A stretch of DNA of 60,015 bases. It comes from Saksenaea vasiformis B4078 (lineage: Eukaryota; Mucoromycota; Mucoromycetes; Mucorales; Saksenaeaceae). The position numbers and the translations under genes were made by a program. Numbering within the stretch: the first letter of the stretch is position 1; each line of letters begins with the position of its first letter. The notes below the pieces were generated by a model. The model ran no database searches. It worked only from the letters and a program-made list of their open reading frames with translations, and was not told the origin of the DNA. Positions 34,097 through 43,693 of this stretch are shown here, in pieces. The stretch is taken from NCBI GenBank assembly GCA_000697055.1, contig JNDT01002227.1, forward strand, positions 1 through 60,015, in the 5' to 3' direction.

Positions 34097-36331
34097 ACCC
34101 CACATCACTTAATTTGGTGGAACCGTACTGTAACATCTGTGATCGCCACTGTGTTTAGGGACTTGTATGGAAGGCGTGGCAACTATTACCAAACATGTCA
34201 ACTGTAGACCAAGATGGTAGAGGAATAGCTTGAATCGCTTAAAACAGGATATGACATGGAAGGTCTTTGTTTTTTTAAACGTACTTGAATGTTTCCTGCG
34301 TTGTGCTTAACTGCAGCAAGCCAATCATTTGCCCGTATGGAATATATACCTTGAATTCATTCGTTTTAGGCTGTGAATCACTTGTGATACCATCACAAGA
34401 CGCCTTTCGAGGGCGGTGATATGATAAAAACAAGACCCCTTGTATCAACAACGAAACAAGTATTTGTCCAAGCAAATCCATACTTTTTTGTCGCCATCAA
34501 ATGTCACCGAGGACTTTATTATCATATGTCACAGCTCATGATAACTATGCATTTGATATAAGCAAGTAAACACAGGCCCTTTGCAGAAAACTAGCTGCAA
34601 AGGATACAGGATGAGATAACCCGGATAATTTAGCACGCAAGGAGCCCGCCAATATCAAACGCCTGCAGAAATGTTTTGCCTGGCATATCATGACATTCTT
34701 ATGTCTGTGCTACGGTAAGATGATTGCGAGGCTGCACCATTGATGAAGTTGCATGTACATAGGGGCTTGATCCAGTCTCACACATCTTAAAATGATGGAC
34801 CATTAGCTTGGATAAGAACTTTCACCTAAAAAAATAAATAAATGCAGATATCCCGCCAACAATCAAGAAGCGCATAAAGATGGAATTAACGATATTCATC
34901 TTTATCGTGCTTAAACTTTCATCATCTCCGCTGGATTTCTTTATCTCAAGGAATTCCTAATAATGCTAGTTTCTTGCTCGTTTGCGCCTATAACTGAGTC
35001 TCACAAACTTTGGTAACTACCTCTTTAGTATGTACTAGAAGCCAAATTGTAATCCTTTTCGTCTGGTACCATCATCCTATTTGATTCCGCAACTAGAATA
35101 TCCCTTTTTTATATTTTATTTACCAGTCATCCTATATGTACTCTTTTTTGATGACCTATCTAACCGCAACCCCAACGCGTGAATAAAAAATCTAAAAGTA
35201 TGTGGGAACCAAACTCGTTTACCGCATCCAATAGCAAAATCGGTGTGAATGATTAGTTTGGTTTAGTTGAGAGAGCAACTTTACTGCGGATGGCAAACAC
35301 TTAAGCTTGCTCTCTCAACCTTAACCGAACTAACCATCGGCAACTTCAACACTGGCTGCGTGGGACATTGACTATGAGGATGCGTGTGTCTCCTGCAGGC
35401 ACACAAAATACACAGTTCCTCCATGTCTTTCCATGAAGCGAACACTTTCAATGACACAATTGACATTGTGCGCATTCGATTTTTATTTTGACAGAGTCGG
35501 TGATGTCTAAGTTAAGAGGTATCGGGCAAAGGAATTCTTTGGTTTTGACATGGTGGGGATTGTTACAGGTGCAATGTCAGTGAACCTGCAGTTAATTGAA
35601 ATGTCAAAAGTCGGTATCATCATCTGTAGGGGAGCAAGTGGTCTCTGTTGGTGCAAACCATATTTTAGCCTTGCAGACAGCGGATACAACACCGGTTCCT
35701 ATTTGAACAAATAACCGCAGTAGAAAAAAAATGCTCAGTGCAGGCAATCATTCACCAATGAAATAGGCCGGCTGTGTACCAATACCTGCAGGAAGCTGCG
35801 GCCAACCAAACCACCGGGTTTACCTCCGTCGGACTACGGGAGCTTCTTTCTTTTTTTTTTTTGTGTCATGGCTCAAGACTTTTTTAGTTTGATCGGGTAA
35901 CTCACAAAAAGATGAGTAGATGTGATGGTGCCACTCAAGATGCAATCAGCGAAGATCAAAAAGGAGCACGGACTTTGATGATAATAGTTTAGTCAAAAAT
36001 AGACAGGTAAACAAACAAACACACACAAAAAAAAAGAGACAGTCTTGTAATGCAACCGAGTCTTCCGATATATTGAATGGACATAAAGAATGATGAAAAA
36101 TGTGAGAGAGACTACATGAAAAAAAAATTAAACCATAAGTTATGTGGGGAAAATTTCGGGGATGAGTATGGGATGGAATGTATTTATACAATATATATGG
36201 ATTCTACGGATAATAGAGAGGAGAGAGAAACATCGTGAGTATATAATTTGTGTGCTGCGTTGGTTGTGTGTATATAATAATGGTTGAAGCGGGGTAAAAG
36301 AAAAGAAAAGATGTATATAAAAAAATAAAGT
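34097..36331. other. Intergenic between convergent genes, no recognised gene
   Basis: Over 2.2 kb without a supported gene. A 68-codon minus ORF (34275-34481) with a hydrophobic start (LLGQILVSLLIQGVLFL) is the only one with protein character, but it is short and isolated. A strong hairpin lies at 35251-35334 (separate entry). The last ~250 bases before 36331 are probably the 3' untranslated region of the minus-strand adaptor gene. Confidence 0.4.
35251..35334. repeat. Long perfect-stem-like hairpin (28-bp arms)
   Basis: The left arm 35251-35278 (GATTAGTTTGG then TTTAGTTGAGAGAGCAA) pairs with the right arm 35306-35334 (TTGCTCTCTCAAC then CTTAACCGAACTAACC) with a few G-T or single mismatches, leaving a 27-base loop. 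It lies alone in intergenic sequence. It could be a tiny MITE or a transcribed structured RNA. Confidence 0.75.
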
Positions 36332-38084
36332 TTAGTACTCAATCATCATAGGTTCCGCACCGTTCCAGACGCTAATCATGACAGCCGTCGTTAATACAAT
36401 GGCAAAGCGACACCAGCGCCAGATTGCTCGGAAGAATCGTTGAATGACCCGACGGATTCGTCCAATAAAGGTTCTTGGAGCTTGAGCCCATTGATCCAAG
36501 ATATTTCGGGGACATTGGACTGATCTCAGATCCGGATAAAGGTCCGCGCATGGATAAGGCGGATCAAAGATAGACAATGAAAAATCCAAGGACTCGTCTT
36601 CCTCTTCTTCGACTTCCTCTTCATCGTCTTCACCATTGTCTTCCAGACGACTGACGAGACTGAGGGCGTCTTCCCAGGATTGCTTGTCAACCATGGCTGC
36701 TGTTTCTGGTCCGAGGAGGGTTTCCATTGCAAACTCTGTCGGGGCATTGTGGAACGCTGTCAAAGATTTTTCGGTAAAATGAGAGATGTCGCGCAAGGAT
36801 CGGAACGAATATTCCGAAAGCGCCGTCGGCAATGACAGCGCTGCAAACGCGCCGCATGAAGAGGAGGGTCTTGGGGATGCTTTAGGGACCTGTTTGTTGT
36901 TGTTCTGTTTGAGCCATTCTGACTCGAGTTCACTCAATAGCGTGTGTCGATAGGCGGCGCTGCGGGATGTACCACAGCAGCTAGGGGCGGGGGTAGCGGC
37001 GTAAATGTTGACGCCGCGATCTTTGAGTTTCTGCAGCATTGTCCGATGCTCTTCTAAACTTGCATTGAGTTCCTCAATGTACTGGAACTGCCGGTTGTAA
37101 GCTTCTTGCAATGCTTCATAATCTTGCGAAGAGAATTGGAACTGTTCGCATTGTTGTTTGAGTTGACGTAGGTCGGTAAGGGTCCGTGCCAACTTGGCCT
37201 CCAGTTCAGCCTTGGATTTCTGGATTTCCTCATTTTCGGTTTGGAAGCCGTCAATTTTGGTAAGGAGCTCATCCACCATCTCTTCGGCGTAAAGCTGCTC
37301 CTCCCGCGAAGGGAGACGCTGTAATTGTTGGGCCTCGAGTCGTTGCTGGCGTTCATTCATCTCTTCGAGTTCCTGGATCTTTGTTGTGGCAATATCCAGA
37401 TTGGCCTTGAGCGCGATAATTTCAGCTTCAAGCTTGCGTTGTTTCTTTACATTGGACCGGTCTACGGATTCCTGCTCCGCAAGGACGGCTTCCAGTCGCA
37501 TGGATAGTTCCGCGTTTTTCTTCTCCAACACTTCAATCATGGCTTCGCGTGTTCCACGAGAGGGAATGAATCGCATACCGCAATGAAAATCATCTTCGTC
37601 ACTTTCATGACCAGAGTCATCATCATCATCATCATCGTCGTCGTCTGCAATGAGATCGGTTTCAAAAGAAGAGGAGGGCGTAGGTATCGGTGGATGAGTT
37701 GCTGTCAATTGGTGACGACGGCGGTTCGTCTGTTGTAGGAGAGATTCGTAGCTTGACTTGAGATGTAGATTGTTCTCTAATAGAGATTTCCCTATTTCGG
37801 CAGCGAGCATCAGATCTGTTCTGTCATGCGTTAGTTCTATCAAGAGTCCGGATTTTCACATGCTAGAACTAACCTTTTTCTTTATCTTTCAGGGCGCTGT
37901 ATGCATTTTTTAGCATGGGGATCAATTCACTCGAGGACTTCTCGGCCATCCAAGATACAGAAGACATGAATGACGTAGTAGACAAGGATGGGGACGGAGG
38001 ACCAGAAGGTTGGAAGTTCGACATGGCGCCACATTGCTTTGGCATGCCCAGGTCGAGATGAGTAGGTGCTAAGTGAGAAAGCAT
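36332..38084 (-). CDS. Tail-anchored coiled-coil protein with CC1-box (HAP1_N/BICD/Spindly-like dynein adaptor motif)
   Basis: Exons 37874-38084 and 36332-37815 give 564 aa. The splice joins KDKEK to DLMLAAEIGKSLLENN (residues 71-86). AAEIGKSLL matches the CC1-box (AAxxGxxLL) by which BICD, TRAK/HAP1 and Spindly adaptors bind the dynein light intermediate chain. Coiled coil follows (residues ~160-330), interrupted earlier by an acidic Asp run. The C-terminus has a basic stretch (RIRRVIQRFFRAIWRW) then a hydrophobic segment (CRFAIVLTTAVMISVW) ending nine residues before the stop, typical of a tail anchor. Inferred role: a membrane-bound adaptor linking an organelle to dynein. The cargo membrane is unknown. 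Confidence 0.75.
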
Positions 38085-38099
38085 TGGCGGAGTTATGGG

Positions 38100-38164
38100 T
38101 TACGAGTGACAAGGAAACAAAAATGATACGGGAAAATTGAAAAAGAGAGAAAGGGTGAAAGTGG

Positions 38165-38195
<31 letters not shown>

Positions 38196-38290
38196 AGAAA
38201 GAAAAAGAGAGAGAGAGAGGGGAGAAGAAGAAGAAGAAGAAGATGAAGAGGAAAGAATAGAAAAGGGGAAGCACGTCACTGTAACACTGA
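38100..38290 (-). promoter_or_regulatory. CT-rich promoter tract of the adaptor gene
   Basis: On the coding (minus) strand this is CTTCTTC and TCTCTCTC sequence (plus-strand GA repeats at 38163-38192, GAA repeats at 38221-38243). Such pyrimidine-rich tracts just upstream of the start are common in fungal promoters and leaders. It is also a simple-sequence repeat likely to vary in length between strains. Confidence 0.5.
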
Positions 38291-38660
38291 CGAGTGAGAA
38301 AATTAAATCATTCACATGTAAAAGGAACGCTCTTGGGCCGCATACCCAAAGCATTCCTTTTAGGTTTCTTATCGATAGTTCGCAAAGCAGAAACACGGAC
38401 CCGACACATGATCCACGATCAAAAAATAGTAGTTTAATAATAATTGCACCCTAAAGCATGTGATTGTTTCAGCCTTATTGTACTAAAACTACTTCATTTC
38501 TTTCTTTTTTTTTTTTCTCTGTATCTTTATCTGTCTGTCTGTGTGTTTTGATCGCTTCTATGCATTACACGTGAATAATAAAATAACCGCATGATCCAAA
38601 TTGGGTACAAACAATCACTTTTTTATTATTTGATGATAAGCTGTGATGCATCTGTACCTC

Positions 38661-38689
38661 TCATCATCATCATCATCATCATCATCATG
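38661..38689 (+). repeat. (ATC)n microsatellite
   Basis: About nine uninterrupted ATC units in intergenic sequence between the adaptor gene promoter and the RPL5 pseudogene. Confidence 0.9.
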
Positions 38690-38819
38690 ATCTTGTTCTT
38701 CTCAAAAGCAGTCTTTTTTTGAACAACTCTATTGTCACATTGCTTCTTTTTATTGGAGTCATTGGAGTCTGCGGAACGGCTTAGCTAACTTGTTCTTTTC
38801 TTCTAGTTTGGCTTGGCAA

Positions 38820-39530
38820 CCGGGTCGGCACGGATAGCCTTGTGGGCCGCAGCATACATAACCTCGACTTTATCCGAGGGTGATACCACTTTTTAAAAAG
38901 GAAGCAAATTGCTTCTTGTAACGTTCCTCATCTTTCTCTTCTGGGTATCTCATGCACTGGACCACATGCACAACAAGGAGTTACGCAACAATCTATCATC
39001 GTCCTTCTTGGTCCCAGCGTCGTAACCGGGGAACTGGTAACCAAACTGAAGCACAAAAATGCTACCCTACGAGGCACCCTTCATAGCACCCAAACACGCG
39101 AGCAACGTGCGAAGCTAAATCGCTGTTCAAAAAGAAAATAATAATCCTTTGAAAGTCAGTCAGTCAGTCCATCCGAAAAGTTCAATCAATCAGCTGAAGG
39201 GTAACGATCAGATTCAGTCGCACTCTTGTACTTGTCCCCAAGACCAAGGTTGGTAAGCATATGGGGCAGCTAAGTGTGCTAAAAAAAAAGTCCTTTTTCA
39301 GCCTCACCCCCTTTTTCTTTGTTTCTCATCACATACCCCCTTCTTACAAATTAGTCAATTCGCCGTTCATACCATAATGGGAATACGCAGCGACATCCCT
39401 ACAACCTGACAGATGATGTCCTTCTTCGTGAAACGTATAACCAATCTGTATCCGAGTCAGATTGTGTCTCCCTTTAACCTATCATCCTTATGAGAACTGT
39501 CATCGGTCTTGCCTGCTGAAAAGGGAAAGA
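38820..39530 (-). pseudogene. Decayed ribosomal protein L5 (uL18) gene
   Basis: Fragments on the minus strand follow the order of eukaryotic RPL5: GKTD (~39515), YRLVIRFTKKDIICQVV (~39430), DVAAYSHYGMNGELTNL (~39370), LTNLGLGDKYKSATESD (~39240), ARVFGAMKGAS then FPGYDAGTKK (~39100-39020), RYPEEKDEERYKKQFASFLK (~38930) and MYAAAHKAIRADPVAKP (~38840). Stops and frame changes separate them. The gaps between fragments may be former introns, which would argue for a decayed gene copy rather than a processed one. The functional RPL5 must be elsewhere. Confidence 0.8.
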
Positions 39531-40644
39531 AGATGATTTGACGCCTGCTTTCTGTTTTTAGAAACTAAAATGGTGACATCCGCATCAAAGGGACAGACGT
39601 GAAGGTGGTTGTTCCCTCGGACATGTACTCCATTTGGAACATGCCTCTTCTTTTTTTTTTTTATTCTTTTGCAGCTACTTGATCTACAACAGCTTAAACA
39701 GACAGGGGTTCATATTCTAATCTAATCATTACGATCTATTTTAATCCTTGACACGCCTCACTCTTGTGTTGCTTAAGAAGAGCTAGAATACATTTTTTCT
39801 AATACCAAAGTCGCGCACAATGACAAATTAAATGTCGCACAGAAGCTACAACGGTCCGTGTGGAGAGCAGAGAAAGCCTCTTTTTCCGACCATGACCATG
39901 CTGCGTTCCATATTCAAATGAACACAAAAGACTCAATTTTTATTTAAAGCTAATGTCCATCGTGCCCTATTCGCGCGACAGTCAAGCTGCTATTGGATCT
40001 TAGTCTTGCTGGTACTGTCTACGAGCTAAAATCAATTTTCTTCAGTTAACTTGAATTCGGCCTTCACACGCCGAAGAGTGTCCTCTGAATAAATCAATTA
40101 CGGACAGGCAGGTGACCACTGCTTTTCCGCTTTTCTTATTTTTTTTTAAAAAAATGATGCGGGCCACCTCTGTGCTAAACGGATATATTCTTAACTACTT
40201 TGCAGGGACTGACGCCCTTAAAACCTTCTCAAATATTGGTCTGAAAACCAGGTGCTACTTTGGTGACTGTATGTGATGCCTTTCCTTTCGTGCGGATATC
40301 AATGTCGGTTGGCTCACCAATACATGAACTAACGACTCACCGTTACACTTGCTTGCTAAAGTGCGTTGACGTCCGAAAATCATAATCAGAAGAGGACATA
40401 GGCATTTGACTTGTCATTGCGGGCAAGGATATCTGGGTAAACACGAGCTTCATCTTGAGCATAGCGTACGACTTAAGAAAAAATCACGTTTGGCAGAGTA
40501 CTTTCCCTTTCCACAATGAAATTTTTTATTGGATACATCCCTGTTTCTTTAATCACTGATGGTATATTTGGAAAGATTGCTTTCAAGCAGACCGCGCTAC
40601 GTAATTTTTCACGGGATATGGAAGCTCTGCTGTCTTACTGCTTA
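39531..40644. other. Intergenic with weak coding-like fragments
   Basis: On the minus strand, short protein-like stretches appear: DIDIRTKGKASHTVTKVAPG (~40300-40240), EDTLRRVKAEFKLTEEN (~40090-40040) and DEARVYPDILARNDKSNAYV (~40460-40390), separated by stops. They may be another decayed gene next to the RPL5 relic. I cannot name it. No intact gene is seen. Confidence 0.35.
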
Positions 40645-41255
40645 TTGAATGAATCTTACACCAATCTGTATAAATGTTGTAGCTGTAGAGAGCCAAGCTT
40701 ATGTTGAAGAAGGATTGAATATGCTGTCATCAGTACGTAAATTGGCGGCGGATCCATACGCAAACTACGTCAACTTGGTCCCTCAATGAACACAGAGTTC
40801 ATATGAGCAGCATAATAATATATCCTGGCTAGTAAAGAATAAAACCTAGATGCCATCTTACCCCTGACTAATTCCGTCAACGGCGGAAGCCGAATCCGCA
40901 CCATTTCCTGTGGGATCAGCGAGACGGGTGCCTGCTGCAAGCCAGGAGTGCGGCGTTACGCGCTGTAAGGCAACTTGGAGCGACACTACGTCTGGCTATC
41001 TATTGTAGAAAATGAACGAGATGGTTGTGCGGTACTGTGCACTTGCTGAAATGGTGGGCGAAGACACCATCACAGCCTAGACGGTTCGGGACAGAAGTCC
41101 TGCAGGCTAAACGGCAGACAAAAGGATATGAGTGATCCTGGATACGTATTCCATCAAACCTGCATATCGAGGGCATCAAATAGAAACAGAGCCGAAGAAA
41201 CAAGAAGACTTATGCGTCCCGTGGAATACCTACTACACCTCGTTGTCCAAAACAC
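40645..41255 (+). repeat. Dispersed repeat family, long copy (plus orientation)
   Basis: Aligns along its length with 50955-51545. Shared words include AGAGAGCCA, CATCAGTA, TCTGGCTATCTATTG, GGTTCGGGACAG, GCAGGCTAAACGG and GAGTGATC. It holds a short frame at 41128 (MSDPGYVFHQ...PVEYLLHLVV) with a counterpart at 51418 (MSDLGRVFNE...SVEYLSHIVA), so the family may carry part of an exon. Confidence 0.7.
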
Positions 41256-41892
41256 TAGCCAACAATACACCCGCGAAATGCGCTTTGAAACCTTGCATGA
41301 AGGTCTATTTCGCATGTAAAGTACAAAATAGCCGGTCATATTGTTTCGACCAAGGCCGCACTCATATGAGAATCCAAAAGGAAGAGAGATTCTACCACGA
41401 TGCCGCTACCGGTGGTACCACATGGGCGATGCAACAGTGTCTCAGTACTACCATCCCAAGCATCCCGAATTGTTCTTGGATAATATTGCCCTAGTCAACG
41501 ACACTAAGCCAGCAATAGTTTTTATTCGCTGCTCAAACCAGAATCGAGTATATGGGAGTAGAAAAATACACACCTAATACATGCGTGCTCAATCGTTTCC
41601 ACACTGCAAACTCAACTTTCATGAGATACCGACTCCATCTAGAGTGGCGCAAAGACTCCTTTAATCAGCTCCGCAATAATTCGTCCATTTCTTGCTTGTA
41701 CCCACACAGGGAGAGAAAAGGACCAACCACGATTCGGTCCGATCTTATCCCCCTTGTCCCGCTTGGATAGTCGGTCTGACATTTATTTTCAAACTCAAAA
41801 CGCCATCCATTTCCAAAAAGCCGGATGATCGGAAAGCAACTCGGCACAATGACTTGGCCAAAGCACCGCCTGGTCCAAGCTTCAGCTTTAAC
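41256..41892. other. Intergenic, no recognised gene
   Basis: Overlapping short ORFs on both strands without motifs; leads into the small ORF at 41893. Confidence 0.35.
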
Positions 41893-42141
41893 ATGAGCAT
41901 ATTGACAGGTACAATCGATAGTTTATGGAACGTAGCATCTCATACTGCAACAAGCATCTATTCGATAGCTAAGACAGTTTGGGTTGCCTGCAAATTTCCC
42001 AAGTATTACATAACATATTTATTATCCACTGCTGTAGTCTGCTTCTTTCAATCTAAAATATATCCACTATACAAGCAGGATCCATTAGCCAACCTCATTT
42101 ATTTCTGCTCATGCTACTTTACCCCTTTCGTTGTTCTGTAG
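41893..42141 (+). CDS. Possible small membrane protein, 82 aa
   Basis: The ORF from ATG 41893 encodes two or three mildly hydrophobic helices (SIYSIAKTVWVACKF, YITYLLSTAVVCFF, LIYFCSCYFTPFVVL). Its last 23 bases overlap the 3' end of the convergent Lsb5-like gene. Not recognised, and it could be a chance ORF. Confidence 0.3.
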   Translation: MSILTGTIDSLWNVASHTATSIYSIAKTVWVACKFPKYYITYLLSTAVVCFFQSKIYPLYKQDPLANLIYFCSCYFTPFVVL

Positions 42142-43645
42142 TTGGAATATCCTCCAAAGGCGCCACAGGATCTGCGAATGGATCCAAACTTTCATCAGAT
42201 CGATGACTTACAGAACTTTCCGCTGTGGGTTGCGGAGATAGTCTCAAACTAGACAGAGCGCCCAAGGTTGCATCCTCGCTGTAACGCGCCCCTGTCGCCG
42301 TGGACGGTAGGGGCGGAGGCGGAGGAGGGCGCGAATGCGTCGGCGATGTTGGCGATTGGGGCGACGACAACGGGGGCAGGTTAGAAGGTACCTCGCCAAT
42401 GGACATGAGTTCGTACATTTCTTGAGCTTTCAAAAGTTCTTCGTTTGTGGCCAGTAACGTTCCGATCCATTCTTCATCTTCTACTAAACGAGCATAGCGT
42501 ACAATCTTCTTCTTCGATTCTTCACATTTTTGTCGATAATCTTGTAATCGTGAGTCATGCTGCAAATCAATTTCCCACCGATCTTCCGACGTGTTAATTA
42601 ATCTCAGTGCATTGACAAGATTGTTGGCATTTTGATTGGCCAGTGCAACTTCCTGTATGATCTTTGGCTTCGCAGTAGCAAAGTTGAACGTTCGTGCCGA
42701 ATTACTGGTGCTGCTGCTACGTGGTTTCGTCTTCGATTGTGGTTGTTCCACCGGCCTTGGAGGTTTTGCTGGGGCAGGCATCGAACGGCGTTTCTGCTCT
42801 TTTGTTGGCGGAGGTTGCGCTGTGCTTGACGATACTGCATTGCTCGGGGTCGGTTCAACAGGCGATGTCGGTGATGACGGTGCTCTCTGTGATAAGCTTC
42901 CCGATCGCACACGTCGCGGCTGTTTACAAGATAATCAGCACCCGCTTCCCCTATTACTACTTTTTTCGTACCTGTCCTAATTTGGCTCTTCCCAGATCGC
43001 ACAGATTGCCAAGGACTCGCATGCCTGATTCATCCTTGTACTTCGTAGCCCAGGTTCCCAGTAATCCAATCAATACTTTTTTGACTTCAATCGATTCAGA
43101 CTAATATAGCCTAGTCTCAGTGATTGTCCATGATCAACTCAGCATATACTCACAGGTGAAGTAAGAATAAGCTCAAAACGTTCCTTCATCTTTTCGTTCG
43201 ATATAAGTTGACCTAATAGAACAGATAAACATTGCCTGCTTTTTTTTTTCCTGATTCGCCCGCTTCTTACGATGAAACCGTTCGTTACTGTTCTCCATAA
43301 GCAACTTGAGAACCTAAGTCATAAAACTCAGTTTTCCTTTTTCTCTTGTCTCAACGCTCGCAGCTTCTTTGCTTTACCTCAAGTACTCGCAGTTTTTGTT
43401 GCGTTGTTCCATGCTTCAAACGTTTTCTTACGGCTTCTATAGCTTCCCTGGGACCAGTCTCTTGCATGAAGATGGATTCGGTTAACTGCTGAAATGAATA
43501 CCATTCGATCTCCTCATAGTTGGAGAGTCGCTCTAATCAAGTTGTCTCGTTTCAATCGTTTCATCTCGACTCGGTGCCAAAGCATGGGCTTACCAATGTA
43601 GTGAGTGACAGAAGTCTTTTGGATGTCTTCAGTAAAGATACCCAT
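42119..43645 (-). CDS. Lsb5-like VHS-GAT adaptor protein
   Basis: Six exons (43594-43645, 43378-43532, 43271-43313, 43154-43212, 42972-43100, 42119-42919) keep frame and give 412 aa. Residues 1-146 form a VHS-type helical solenoid (AIEAVRKRLKHGTTQQKLRV, LKLLMENSNERF, LLGTWATKYKDES). After a Ser/Pro-rich linker, residues ~230-320 resemble a GAT three-helix bundle (ANQNANNLVNALRLIN, LLATNEELLKAQEMYELM). The C-terminal ~90 residues are Pro-rich with acidic phenylalanine/aspartate motifs (SLDPFADPVAP) that could bind clathrin/EH or SH3 partners. Yeast Lsb5 acts in endocytosis with actin regulator Las17 and ubiquitin cargo. It lies head to tail 48 bp after the GNL1 stop. Confidence 0.85.
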
Positions 43646-43693
43646 GCGTAAAAGGAAGACGAAAAAAAAATTGGAATGCCTTTTTTGGTCTCT

